From Phytophthora hibernalis (Eukaryota > Oomycota > Peronosporomycetes > Peronosporales > Peronosporaceae), in assembly GCA_012656075.1 (NCBI GenBank), contig JAAKBF010000207.1, forward strand, positions 372,001-436,000: DNA of 64,000 nt, given 5' to 3'. The notes under the pieces were generated by a model. That model searched no databases and was not told where the DNA came from. It saw only the letters and a list, made by a program, of their open reading frames with translations. A program made the translations under genes and the position numbers. Below are positions 1 to 10,781 of the stretch, one piece after another (the stretch's first letter is position 1; every line of letters begins with the position of its first letter).

Positions 1-265
1 CACTCAGTTCAGGCGCTTTCCACTCACCTTAAAGTGTTTAATGCGAGCGTTGACCGCCGCGACGTTGCGCTCGTTCAGTTTGATGTTCTCCATTAGCCCC
101 ATCTCCGCGTGCATCATCTCCACTACCGCCGCAACAGATACGTTAATACACTACGTGGAGGCGCTGGGATGACGACAGACTCACAGATGTACTTGCGCAG
201 CTCGCCGATCTCGTCCCCCTAAGCTCTGACTTGGCGTTCGCATCATCTGCACATAGCTTTTCCAT
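1..265 (-). CDS. 5' part of an unidentified coiled-coil protein gene (runs off left edge)
   Basis: Seen: on the minus strand an ATG at 265 opens an exon to about 185, followed by a GT-AG intron (about 123-184, 62 bp), a second exon (122-28) and a consensus donor GTGAGT at 27-22. The second exon encodes a helix-rich, Met- and Glu-rich stretch containing EMMHAEMGLMENIKLNERN, which looks like coiled coil. The first exon keeps frame with the second only if the C-run at 215-219 is one base longer. The rest of the gene lies left of the window, so no family can be named. It is head to head with the DRC5-like gene at 471; a flagellar role is possible but is only inference from the neighbour. Confidence 0.45.
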
Positions 266-470
266 CTTTCCCCTCTTGTTACCGCCTGCGCACTTGAGTG
301 CGGAACGCGAAATGGATGCGGAATCAAAGGAAACACTCGGACCATCACTCTGTGATTAGGTTGAAGTCGCCTTATTCGATTTTCAGCTGCCTATTTCGAG
401 TCTCCGATGGGAAGAGTCGCCGGCCAACACATAAAGCGAGAGGCACAGCTGTGGAAGCAGCGTATACACC

Positions 471-1749
471 ATGGTTTCGGCATCTACCGTCGGCGCAACG
501 ACCAACGTGTGTGCTTTGTCAGACCAGGTGAAGAAGTACCGCACTCGGGTTGTCCAGAATGTCCAGGCAGCAGACAGCGATACCAAGAATGGCGCTTCAG
601 CGACTGCCATCCCGTCCCTGCTGCTCATGTGCCTCAAGATCATCTCCGACCGCTTCCGCCTGCAGCCCAAGGCGCAGAATGTACCCGCCAGTTCCTCCCG
701 GAGGTCATGGCGCGACTGCCATTGGACCTCGACGTGTGCGTGACGGCGCCCAACGTGACGGACGAGAACTACTGGAAGCGTTGCTGCCTCAGCCAAACGC
801 AGTGGAAGAACACGCAGATTGCAGACCATGGACTCACGTGGAAGCAGCTCTTCCTCGAGAAATACCTGCAGGACCTAATTGAGGACTTTGATCTGTCCAG
901 TGACGATCATGACCATTTGATGGCCGTCGTTAAAGCTTCGAGCGAGTACATCTTCACCCTAGAGATCGACCAACTGCTGTCGCATCTGGATTTGAACGAG
1001 ATTTGTGTACAGCTGCGCAACTTGACCAGGCTCCGTGTGACCTACGGCGTCAAGCAGATCGGGATGAGGTACGAGCGTATGCTGTTTGGCATGAAGATCT
1101 CCGACGCGACGAACCTTTCGCACATCATCAAAGCGTCGAACACGCTAACAACGCTGTGGCTTCCTAGCAACCTTTTGGACGACGACCTGCTGCGGATGCT
1201 GATGACAGGGCTTGTGAAGAGCACCAGCATCACATCACTCGATTTCTCGCACAACAAGCTCACAAATCATGGCGCGAGGTTGCTGTCCAAGCTTCTCGGA
1301 CCCGAAAGCGTGATAACTACCCTGAAACTCTGCGACAACCAAATTCATGCGGAAGGCGGACGCTACCTCAGCCGCGGGCTCAAATACAACACCAGTCTCG
1401 TCGAACTTGACCTCCGGCTGAACCGCCTTACCGACGACGGAGGACGCATGCTTCTGGAAGGCCTCGTGGGGCACACCTCTCTGACAAACTTAAATTTATG
1501 CAGCAACATGCTAGGCAGGGAAAGTGCCGAGGCGCTGGCTGAGATTCTTGGCGACTCGTTCACGGCCCTTCGATCCGTGGACTTGAGCGGCAATGCGTTG
1601 ACTGAAAGTGACGGCGACATACTGCTGCAGGGTTTACAGCAGAATAACACAGTTGTTGCGCTGGACCTGCGCCAAAACGCGCAGATTCCGCTGACGCCGA
1701 GTGCATCACGAAGATCGCACAAAAATACGGCAGAACGAGGTTAATATGA
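471..1749 (+). CDS. Leucine-rich-repeat protein, DRC5/TCTE1-like (nexin-dynein regulatory complex)
   Basis: Seen: about 426 residues in one exon. An N-terminal region with ENYWKRCC and a following TWKQLFLEKYLQ block is followed by six or more ribonuclease-inhibitor-type leucine-rich repeats (LTTLWLPSNLLDD, ITSLDFSHNKLTN, LVELDLRLNRLTD, LTNLNLCSNML, LRSVDLSGNALTE). Known: TCTE1/DRC5 proteins combine this YW(K/R)RC region with C-terminal LRRs and belong to the nexin-dynein regulatory complex that links axonemal doublets. Inference: flagellar role in zoospores, in keeping with the dynein gene at 59-64 kb. The frame changes near 687-690 and 1690; both are fixed by one extra base in a C or G run, and the second correction gives a more natural C terminus ending at 1749. 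The ATG at 471 is chosen because it is in frame with the first corrected segment. A generic LRR protein is the alternative. Confidence 0.65.
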
Positions 1750-1842
1750 AGACGTCTTCTACCGCACCAGAAGGCAATGACAGCTCGTAAGTCACTTGAG
1801 ACTCCTTCTTTGCAAAATACATTCGAAGAGCGAATCTTTGAA

Positions 1843-2683
1843 TTAGTCGTCGCTCTCTGCTTGCCGTGACACCAGCAGCGCATGCGATAAAGAAATGTAG
1901 ACGACTCTATCCGTGGCTGCTTCTGCTACTTCTTCGGCCTTCTCTTGAGCATCTCCACAATTACGCCGCACACAAGCGAACATGAGCTGTTTCTTCACCA
2001 TTTTCGTCACACGACAGCAACTGACAACGTCCACGCGTGAAAATTCCTCCTTGTAGCCTTTCACCACAATCAGTGCCACCGCATGAGCGCGTTTGGGGTC
2101 ATCTAAACAGCACAGTCACATTAAGTACCGGTCCTAGCAGCACACTTCCCTCTCAGGGTGAGTTGACCTTTGTAAATGAGGAAGTCCGCACCGAACTTGG
2201 AGCCGAACGTCACGATGTAGCCTCGTTCCCACAGATCCCGGAAGACTTGTAGCCGAGCACGACGTTGTGGTGCTACAGCCAACACAATGAGATCAGCCCA
2301 CTTATCGTATAGCAGTTCAACTCAAAAGTCTTACGAAGTCTCCACGTGACGGAATCGCTCGGCTCTCTAAATTGCCCGATGCTCATCAACTCTTGAGTAA
2401 CTTCATGAACAATTGTCTGTTCTTCATTAACAGTTGATTCGTTGCCACCGGAACCCGATGCTTCAAGACGAAGAAAGCCTTTTGCGACTCCTACCGCCAA
2501 CTCTTCGAGTGACAAACGTAGACGTCGAGACGTCAAGGCGGCAGAATGGACGGAGCCTTCAGGCGAGCCGTAGATCCGACACTCTTGCTGCAGAAGAGTA
2601 CCATGCGCTGTGTCACTAATGAGTGCGTAGGATGCCTCGGCGTCTTGCGCCGCCATTACTGTCGCTGTTACGCAAAAGTTCAT
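1843..2683 (-). CDS. TSEN34: tRNA-splicing endonuclease subunit, SEN34-like
   Basis: Role: catalytic subunit of the heterotetrameric tRNA-intron endonuclease that cuts the 3' splice site of pre-tRNA. Seen: two exons joined across a 65 bp intron (about 2103-2167). The C-terminal domain reads VFRDLWERGYIVTFGSKFGA then DFLIYKDDPKRAHA, the hallmark of the tRNA_int_endo fold, with the candidate catalytic His in KRAHA and a downstream Lys in TKMVKKQL. The N-terminal part has LRLSLEELAVGVAKGFLRL, matching the usual SEN34 N-terminal domain that ends at a 'LLPEEV..L.E.G' segment. The frame breaks near 2310 (one T missing in TATAC would restore it). Starts at 2716, 2683 or 2656 are possible. The gene is divergent from PEX16, with only about 90 bp between starts. 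SEN34 is favoured over SEN2 or SEN15 by overall size. Confidence 0.75.
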
Positions 2684-2771
2684 TTTAGCACGTTTAACTG
2701 TATCTGATTGGATCAAAAGCGATACTTACGTTTATTCGACAGCAATCTCTGAAGTGTCGGTGGTCTCTGGA
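2684..2771. promoter_or_regulatory. Short divergent intergenic region (TSEN34-like / PEX16)
   Basis: About 88 bp separate the two predicted start codons on opposite strands, so the core promoters of both genes must share or overlap this segment. No TATA box is evident. The boundaries depend on the start codons chosen. Confidence 0.4.
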
Positions 2772-4541
2772 ATGGCGGACGAGAACAAGACGAGGACGGT
2801 GGAGACGGACGGCGACTCCAAGACCGCGACAGTCACGCGCACCACGACCACCTCCATGCGCGAGGCCTCAGCCTCGACGGTCTCCAAGACCGCGTCCCTT
2901 CTCGGCACCTACGAGTCGTGGGTGGGCAGCCACACTGGCCTGGCCCGCAATGTGGAGACGACGTTGTACGTGGTGCCGCAGCTGGTGCCGGTACGTGGCT
3001 TCACGTCGGTCCTACATGGGGTGAGATATCTTGAAGATATTGTATTTCTTACTGCTTGTTGCTGTGTATTTGACGCTTCAGAAGAGAGTGATGGAGCCGG
3101 AGGTGGCGACGCAGTTCGGCTACTCGTTGGTGGGGCTGCTGCATCTGTACCACGACTACGTGCTGTACGAGAAGAAAATGACGAGAAGGAGCCGCCCACA
3201 AGCATTGAAAAGTGCGTTGCAGTGTTGAGGATACTCTAAGAAGTGAAGCACTGATAGATGTGCTCGGTGCATGCAGAGTGACGCGTTTGATGCGTGTCCC
3301 GCTGTCGCTTATCTCCCACGTGCAGGTGCTAGCGGAAGTCATTGCTCGCAAAGTCGGTGGAGACGCGGGCAAATGGCGATTGATTGTGTGGGTGGAAGTC
3401 GTCAAGGGTGTGCTCCGCCTGGTGCTTCTTGCTCAGCGACGGCGTGCCATGCTTCTGCGTGGTGGCAAGGTTCGTGTGCTGATTGACTTAATACATGTGG
3501 GTGAGGTGTTGGTGAAGCTCAAGGATGGCTTTGCCGATGGTGCAGTACAAAGGCGTGGAGTCCGCACCTCGGCCGTCGCCGTTTGCGCGGTTCAAGAAAC
3601 CCAAGCAACCTGGTGCACGCACGGGGAAGACCTTTGGGAAGAGTGAGAAGCGTGTCATCGCGTGGATACTATTTTACTTGTTTTCTCACCCGCTCGTGCC
3701 GACTTGGACGAATTTTATTGTATGGGTAGCTACTGCAACGGGCCGGAGCCGTCGACGGACAAGGAAGTTGATGAAGCTCCCAATAAGATCACATTTGAAG
3801 TAAGCAGTGAAAGTCCTGCTGAACCAGAGTGGAATGGTGCTAAAACGTGTTTGGTGGTGTTTGTAATGATGTAGGACGCGACGCTTGAAGTCGCCGAAGA
3901 TGCACGAGAGGATTTACTCGTGGCGGGAGAAGCCTGCCACATTTTGCGGCCTGTGGTGTATGCGTTGCTCCGTCGTCGCCGCCCGGAGACCTCATGGACT
4001 CCCATTGTCATTTCACTTCTTGTGGAGCTCTCTGGGTACGTCCAACTTCAATTAATTTCAACAGAAGGGCTGTCGAGTCACCTTAGTGATGGATTGTGTT
4101 ATGATGTGTCAACGTAGCTTGGCGCTTTCATCTGCAGCTGTAAAGTCAGTTGGGCCCACGAAGCTTTCCGCTTCTGACAAACCCAAGGAAGAAATCGCAG
4201 CCCGAAAGGTTTGTTCTGTGATGCCTGTGCGACCAGGAGGATGCTGGAAGGCTTATATTACTACGTGGTGTGAAATCTGTAGATGGCTCTCCTACTGTAC
4301 CTACTTCGCGACCCGGTGTTCGCGACCGTCACCAAGCCTGCGGCCGGAAAGGTACGAAATTGATCAGCTGCGGACGAGCAGCTCTCGAACAGCTCGTACG
4401 TTTACCACTGGCATTGTGTATTATTTGCAGGCCGCGGATGTGCTGGATTACGTGCCAGGCGTGGGCAAGCTGTTCCGCTTCGGAACGACTGCCGTTTTGG
4501 ACTACTACCACCAGTTTCACTTCTACACATCTGCCTCGTAG
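2772..4541 (+). CDS. PEX16: Peroxisomal membrane biogenesis protein PEX16
   Basis: Role: integral peroxisomal membrane protein needed for membrane assembly, acting with PEX3 and PEX19. Seen: a multi-exon gene. Exon 1 (2772-2990) has TYESWVGSHTGLARNVETTL, and exon 2 (3082-3211) has YSLVGLLHLYHDYVLYEK, matching the conserved N-terminal PEX16 region. Further exons carry KWRLIVWVEVVKGVLRLVLL (from 3279), a basic linker (from 3546), ARPVVYAL-type residues near 3950, and MALLLYLLRDPVFATVTKPA. The last exon contains LDYVPGVGKLFRF, equivalent to the LxDHVPGVG segment of animal PEX16, and ends in a YxxxFHFYTSAS tail. Introns are about 65-90 bp. The exon joins between 3625 and 4270 are not certain by eye. 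ATG 2772 (MADENKT) is preferred over ATG 2754. Confidence 0.85.
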
Positions 4542-4753
4542 ACGTGTGTTGTCTGATAGGCTTTGCTACCTCCTGCAAAATCGTTCGAATGAAGTATTAA
4601 TACTACGTAGTATTTCATCTTTTGTTCACGCGTTCAGTCTGCACTGGCATTAAACGATCGTCTAGGCAATCTGCTTCTCTTTTCACAGCGACGATCTTCG
4701 GCGATATTGAAGGAATGAAGACCATTTAACGATTGCATTAACACGATATGTAC

Positions 4754-6350
4754 TCACCTAGAAACTAGAGAGTAGAATAGCAGGTACGCAGAAGTCAGCG
4801 TCTCCCGCCGAAGCGTGGTTTCATCAATAACGGAGACCAGATCGTCGTCGATTCGAAGCCATTTGTCGGGCGGGTCTTCGGTCCTTCGTAAATCGTGATA
4901 TGCATGGTGCCGTACATAGGCAACATAATGACCAGAGTCTATTGAGCTCCTAGATGAGCGCACACAGCGACCAGCTGGAACTTGACGCGCTTCTCGTCGT
5001 CCCGGAAGAAGGCGTTCATGGTAAGGTCCAGAAATTCATCACTTCCACACGGAAAGCTCACCGCAGTGTCCACTTTTTCTGCATGTCCTCCTAGAGACGT
5101 ATGCTTGAATCGTTGCAACCGAAGTACCAGCACAGGAGGCACACGCTGCAGCAAAATTTGGGTGAGACGAGTAGTCTTGGCTTGACAGTAGCCATCACAA
5201 TAGACGCGGTTCTCCCCAGTAAGCTGTTCAGGATGTCGAAAGTGCTCCAAGCACTTTGCAAGTGTTTGATCACCTTTCCAGAGGTGATCGTCAGCGATAT
5301 AATTCTGCATGGGTAAAACAGAGAAGTTAGTTAGTATAATACGCCGTCAGGAAGGCAGGCGAAAATGACGCACCGTTGTTCTTCATGAAGACACGTAAGA
5401 TTCGCACAGCTACAGCATTGCGAACCTCTCACAGTCTGACCGGAAAAAAGGTCCGTGATCACCGAGGCATTCTGCCTCAAGAAATGGCTCCAGCGCACCT
5501 CTCCAAGATTTGCTTCAGACCAACACACAATTAGCTCATATCGAAAAACCAAAAATCCCAAACTCCACGTACCCACAGCGTGCGTGTACGAGCGCGGATC
5601 ATTGGGGTTGTAGCTCTTTAGCTTGTTCAGAACTCCCTTCTCCAACTGCAAGAACTGCTGGCGCGCTTCCTCCTTCCTGTACTCTGGCTCAGCTGGACAC
5701 CGCAGCAGTTCGTGCAACAGCTCCAGTAGAAACGACAAGAACTCTTCCGCATCCTGCTGCTCTTGCCTCGACGCTGCACTGGACACCAGAAAAGTGCATC
5801 GACTGACCGCCGCCCTGAACCTCCTCATCCTCTGCTGGTTGTCCTCTCTGAGTCTGCCCTGGTGTTCTCCTTTCGCTTCTGCCTCCACCTCCTCACTCTC
5901 CACGGGCGAAATTCCCCTCAACAGACTCACAAGCGTCTCGGCTACCAGCAGCTTCTGCACGTGGGCGTCGTCCGGCTGTCGTGTCACGTGCAGCTGTGTG
6001 CGCATGCGCATCGCCCGGTCTACGCTCTCCAGGAAGTTTGGGCTGGCTGCCAGACACTGCAACACGGCGTTCACGAAGCATAGGTTGCCATTATTGGCCA
6101 ATCCGCAGGGAAGCACCGTCTCTTGATGCTGCTGAGGCGCTGGAGCGGCGTCATCCGCCCTGTCCTCGACTTCCTGGACGTCCTTAGACGTGCCGATTCC
6201 TAGACGCATGAGCGGTCGCTGCACCCAGAGTTTGAGCCAGCGCAACAGCCAGAGTGTCGTGCGACTCCACCCCAACAGCAGCAGCCACGAGACGCGAGCG
6301 GACTTGGCGCGTAGCGGCGACAGTGACGAGGTTCCGCTCCATTTGGCCAT
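4754..6350 (-). CDS. Ubiquitin-specific protease with N-terminal membrane anchor, USP30-like
   Basis: Role: cysteine deubiquitinase of the USP (C19) family. Seen: exons 6350-5573, 5512-5343 and 5304-4754, about 499 residues; introns of 60 bp (5513-5572) and 38 bp (5305-5342, with CTAAC branch-like sequence). After a short basic/hydrophobic N terminus (WLLLLGWSRTTLWLLRWLKLW) comes the Cys box GLANNGNLCFVNAVLQCLA, then the QEQQDAEEFLSFLLELLHELL helix, the zinc-type CXXC pair (QCCSC), and the His box DSGHYVAYVRHH with a following WLRIDDDLV. Known: USP30 carries a single N-terminal transmembrane helix and resides on the mitochondrial outer membrane; the shared layout suggests the same here, as inference. 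The frame breaks at 4949-4953 just before the His box (one G short). The final codons sit in an AGGTGAGTA donor-like sequence, so a further 3' exon is possible. Confidence 0.75.
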
Positions 6351-6492
6351 GTCGGCCAAAAGAATGAATAAAAAGCGATTTGTCAAAACGTAAAAACGGT
6401 CTTGTAATGAGGGATGGATCGACATTTGATTGGCGGAGAGGTAAGCAAAATTGTTCCTTCAAGTATTTTATTTCTAAAAGCCACACACAATA
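6351..6492. promoter_or_regulatory. Divergent intergenic region (USP30-like / mitochondrial protein)
   Basis: About 142 bp lie between two start codons on opposite strands and must contain both promoters. It is AT-rich around 6360-6400. No specific element is recognised. Confidence 0.3.
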
Positions 6493-7306
6493 ATGCTGAC
6501 TCGACGTGCGGCTGTGGTGTTGGGCCGCTCGCTGGCTGCGACGACGACGCAGACGCGGGGATTCGCTGCCAAACCGAAGATCCAGTACGTTACCAATATT
6601 AAATTCTTGCATTGTCACAGAGCTGATAGGTGCTGGTGGAAGAATTCCTGTGGACAAGTCGAAGGTTCATGAGACGCCGATCGTGCAGAACTGCGGCGGG
6701 AACGTGATGCGGTGGATGGGGCCCGGCAGCCGCTTCCAAATGTACTGCTCGCTGCTGTTGTCGGGTAGCCTCGTGTACCAGGCGGACGTCAGTGCCGACA
6801 TGGTGGGGGTGCTGGCCACCAGCGGAGCCATTTGCAGCGCGTCGTTGACCCTGTTTTTGGCGCCAAGCGGCTGTGCGACAAGGTGGTGACGGACATTGCG
6901 TCGTGTCGGAGAGTGGGGACCCAGGTCGCTGTTTGGTTGACTTGAAGGCGGTGGGTGGAGCTGCAGCTGACGAAATGTGTGGATGCTGTAGAGGAGTTCG
7001 TTCGAGTGACGATCATGGGCGTCGGGGTGAAGGAGGTGCTGGAGGTCTCACCCATAGGTGTGTGGCTCTTGCAGGTGTGAATTATGTGGGGTGACGCTAA
7101 TGGGGGTGATTGAGCCTGTTGCAGACTTGAAGTTGCTTGGTCACGATGGTCAGGACGCGTACAGCTTCGCGGTGGGTGGCCGACGACTTCAACTCGACAC
7201 GTCCACAGGCGAATGCTTGAACCCCAAGGCACTAGATATATTGATGCAGGGTAGGCCGCTTGTCACAAGGAAGGTCAAGCAAGGCAAGAAGGGATCACGC
7301 AGATAG
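6493..7306 (+). CDS. Probable mitochondrial membrane protein of unknown family
   Basis: Seen: the first exon, from ATG 6493, encodes an Arg/Ala/Thr-rich, acid-free leader (MLTRRAAVVLGRSLAATTTQ) ending in RGFAAKPK, a textbook mitochondrial presequence. An intron follows at 6592, with the likely acceptor near 6641. The next exon has VDKSKVHETPIVQNCGGNVM and two hydrophobic stretches (FQMYCSLLLSGSLVYQ and VGVLATSGAICSASLTLF), probably a helical pair. The frame then needs one more T in the run 6854-6858. Later exons carry ELQLTKCVDAVEEFVRV and a C-terminal LGHDGQDAYSFAVGGRRLQL, ending in a basic tail at 7306. This resembles the two-helix layout of TMEM70/TMEM186-type inner-membrane proteins, but no family motif is certain. 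Exon joins between 6920 and 7125 are provisional. Confidence 0.45.
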
Positions 7307-8706
7307 AGTAGCAGAGGAGGGGTCCGACCCTTTGCAGCTTCCGTTGGAATAGACCTCGTCAACTTCGTAACCGAGTGCTGGTGCAGCTGCTCAAGTTTAC
7401 CTCGGCTGAGTGGAAAACTCTTGAGCTGAAACGCACACGCAGCATTCACTTCATTGGTCGCTACGCGTGCCAGCAGAGTATCCGATAGAACAGTGATTCA
7501 TCACTTGCTTTAGGCGCCAGTGCAATTTGAAACGTTTTAGACGCTGTGAAGCGCGAGCTCGCTGCCAAGAGTTCCATTGAAGGTAGGTTCAGTTTATAGC
7601 CGCAAGTGTTTCATCGAAGGCCAGGGAGAAGCGATTCTGTCGGTTCTCTTTTGTATCCAGTCTTTCTTGAAGTTTGACGCTCCAAGAAATCAATGCGAAT
7701 CGCTTGGTGTCAACAATGAAGACCATATTTACCGGTTCGGGAATTCACGCCGCTCGCAACTTCAGATCCGAACTTGCGAGTCTAGCGTACAGCAAAGCTC
7801 TGTACTGTAACCTTTTCCCTTTGCATCATGGTGAAATTATAGTCTCCGTAGCGAATTCGTAGCAATCCTACTGCAGCTAATGCGCTATTATACCAACATA
7901 TTTACTAGTCGAGCGAGGTTGTATTCGCTGCGCACCACGGCAACCAAGTTGACCAAGATAACAGCAGGAAGCCCAAAGCCTCCAAGTATCGGCGATCTCT
8001 AATGAACGAGAGTCGCTGCAAACATAGCCTTACGCGTAGACGACAAGTGTCGTACTGCAACCAAGTTGGTTACGATGTTTGATTTCAGGCCTTACAACTA
8101 TTAATACATGTAGGTTTTGTGCTACATGTACGAGACCATTCTAGCTCATGGCTATTGATGTTACAGTATTAATAAGTCTTAATTCCTCAGCGAATTTAGA
8201 GAACCGTCCATTATCCTACAAAACCACATAAGCGTACAATCTAACCAGAAAATAGTACTGGCACACAAAAATCTTGGGATAACACACAGTGGGGTGGGCG
8301 ACGTGGTTGGACATAGCACCAACCTAACACTGCACGTTCCCGCAGCGTCACGGCGAAGGAGGGGCAGAGGGCCCCGCCGGAGACGAAAGCGTGAGGGCAA
8401 CACGTGAGGCCGGAGGTTCTATCTCTATATCGCGAGCGAAGCGAACCGTGGGGGCGCCCAGCCAAGCACAGCGCAGCTGGTCATTCATAAATTATTAGAG
8501 TTTTTATGTCTTATCACGACGCAAGGTAGGTCAAAACATTACATTTGCCAAGTCAAATGAGTCGATGTGGATCCATCTTGAGAAGTCAGCACCAAACTAT
8601 TGTGACCTCTACTGTACTGGAAACCGTAGAGCTAGCCTTTTGTGGTGTAGCCTGCGCCTGCAACGGCAGACTTTCAGCCTATCCTGCACGTCCTTAGAGG
8701 ACCACG
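7307..8706. other. Intergenic, no gene recognised
   Basis: No convincing coding sequence was found. Short open frames around 7577-7862 and 8179-8465 lack motifs and are interrupted. The segment 8559-8579 is 20/21 identical, in inverted orientation, to 15392-15412 at the far side of the Gypsy element, so part of this stretch is probably LTR-derived. Confidence 0.4.
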
Positions 8707-8945
8707 GACGTACCACAGCCAACAGTTCATACTGTATTACGTATAGGATAAACTGTAGGTTACTTAGAAATTGTAGGCCAATTTAAGGTACACCTATAAA
8801 TACACTCAGTCTTTAAACTACGCTATTCTAGCCACTCAGCTCCCGCAGACCAGGAGCTTGTGAACTGCCGTTCACTAAGAGTTTGTATACTCTTGAAGCT
8901 ACGCTTCCTCAAGCAAGGTGCTTGTGTGATCCCCGTCCTGTCACA
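8707..8945 (+). repeat. 5' LTR of element A (possibly longer on its left)
   Basis: This segment repeats at 15454-15682 with few differences, including a 5-base difference near the end (CCGTCCTGTCACA versus CCGTCACA). A TATAAATA box lies at about 8794. The left boundary is where similarity stops; because the 3' copy abuts a foreign fragment at 15453, the true LTR may extend left of 8707. Confidence 0.75.
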
Positions 8946-9019
8946 CTTGTAGTCAATCCTACGCCTACGCGGGTAGATTGAACTACCTGATCCTCTGTGG
9001 TCTCAAGAAGTGAGCCAAC

Positions 9020-10058
9020 ATGGATCGCAGTGAGTTCCCTCACTTGACCAACTCGCAGTTCGAGTCGGTCCGGAAGATGGCAGGCATCTTCGGAAGAGAT
9101 GCCTTGCAGAGCTTGGTCATGTCAACACATGCCGAGCAGGTCGAACGCGTGAGTGCGTTCGACGCTTATGAACAAGGGCTCATCGCCCATGTGCAGGGCA
9201 ACCTGCAGGCCCGGCCTTCGGAGCCAAGGCCGGTGCAGCCCAAGCCGTTGAGGCTGAAGGTTCAGTCATATGACGGGAAGGAAGGTGAAAACCTTCACTT
9301 CTCGACGCGAGAAGTCGAGCTGGCCATGGACGCAGCCCTTCTCTCGTCCGAGCAACTTCGAGTCGCTTTCGCGCTCTCCAATCTCGGTGGCCGAGCCAAG
9401 ACTTGGGCGTATACGCGCGAAGCGACAACCCCGGATGTTTCACATCATGGGCCCAGCTGTGTGAACAGCTTAGAGCCGCATTTCTACCGGCGAACTATGA
9501 GTATCGCCAGCGCTCTCGCTTCCTCGCCTGTAAGCAAGGGAAGCGTGAGCTGCACGAGTATATCCAGGAGATGCGAGTACTCGCGGCGTCTCTGGTGGGG
9601 AACCCCTACCGGAACACATCAAGGTTACCGTGTTCATGGACGGTCTGAGAGTTGGCCCCGCACGCACACAATTATTCCGCGTGCAGGCCAACACCACGGA
9701 AGCGGCCGTCCAGGGCGCTCTCCAAGAGGAGTACAGCCACAAACAGGCTCGCACTCCTGTGTCTGCTTGGCATTCTTCATCCATGGGCACTGCCGTAGGT
9801 AGTGCCGGCCAACGAACTGGCGGAGGTCCTGTTCCTATGGACTTGGGCCTGGCCGAGCAGAACGACATACGCTGCTTCGGCTGCGGCAAGATCGGGCACA
9901 TGAAACGTGCCTGTCCCGCGGGTGGACAAAGGAGGCGTTTCCCTCCTCGCCCTTCTGGTCCCATGGGTCGCTGGCGGAGGCCGCGATCCCAAGGCCAGGG
10001 AATGCAGGCAACCAGTAGGGGCGGGGCGCCCTGCTGGGGAAAGACTAAGCTTTCATGA
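9020..10058 (+). pseudogene. gag of element A, frameshifted
   Basis: Seen: ATG 9020 opens a capsid-like protein with YDGKEGENLHF and QLRVAFALSNLGGRAKTWA, typical of oomycete Gypsy gag. The frame shifts near 9450 (continuing with FTSWAQLCEQLRAAFLPANY) and again near 9630 (continuing with FMDGLRVGPARTQLF). It ends with a CCHC zinc knuckle CFGCGKIGHMKRAC near 9871-9912, followed by an Arg-rich tail. The role would be virus-like particle assembly and RNA packaging. Two shifts mean no intact protein. Confidence 0.75.
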
Positions 10059-10686
10059 GAGGTGCGCGGGTGGCGCGCACCATGGAGGTTTAGCCCCTGA
10101 GAGTCTCTGCACTCTCGAAGCGAAGAACGGCAGCGGAGGGTTGCTTGTAGTACACGCAAGTGTACGGGGATACAATCATCCCTTAAGAATTCTGATTGAT
10201 TCAGGGGCGTCCAAGAACTTTGCACACCGCCAGTCGGTCGCCTGGAATGGGGACAAATACGCCGATGCTCTGCGAGAGAGCAAAGGCAACGGGCAAGTCT
10301 CAGTCAGACTTGCCAACGGATCTGTGGTAGAAATACCTAAGGTCCTTATGGATCTTGGAGTCAAGTTCGAAGACTTCGACTCGACTGGACGATTCCTCGT
10401 TCCTGACATGGACAAGTATGACTTGATCCTGGGGATGCCATGGCTCGAAAAGCATGAGCCCTGTATTGACTGGCGCGGCAAAGCCATTGGATTTAGCCGG
10501 CCTGCGGCTTCTGACAGAGCCTTAGTGAGTAATTTTCCACCTCAGTCCGAACCCGAGGCTCTTATGGTCGCCGATGGAATACCGCGGAGGCCTCTGCTGC
10601 TAACGAGCTTGCAGCAAGCCCAGGGGTCTTGGGTAAATCCAGACCCGCAAGGGAAGATGCAACGCCAGCATCTTCCAGCGCACTAA
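10059..10686 (+). pseudogene. Aspartic protease region of element A
   Basis: Seen: the active-site motif ILIDSGASKNFAH (DSGA in place of the commoner DTGA) near 10186-10224, a flap-side segment VRLANGSVVEIPKVLMDLG, and the C-terminal hydrophobic-Gly motif YDLILGMPWLEKHEPCIDW near 10420-10470. These are diagnostic of the retropepsin of oomycete Gypsy elements. Role: polyprotein processing. The reading frame differs from that of the zinc knuckle upstream and ends at 10686, before the RT segment. Confidence 0.75.
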
Positions 10687-10781
10687 GTTGTTGCGCCGTA
10701 TGGGCATCGACGAAGTCCGCGAAGGACGAAGCCCGTCTATGAGAGGGCACAAGCCCACGTGAGACCGGAAAGGTCGAGACC

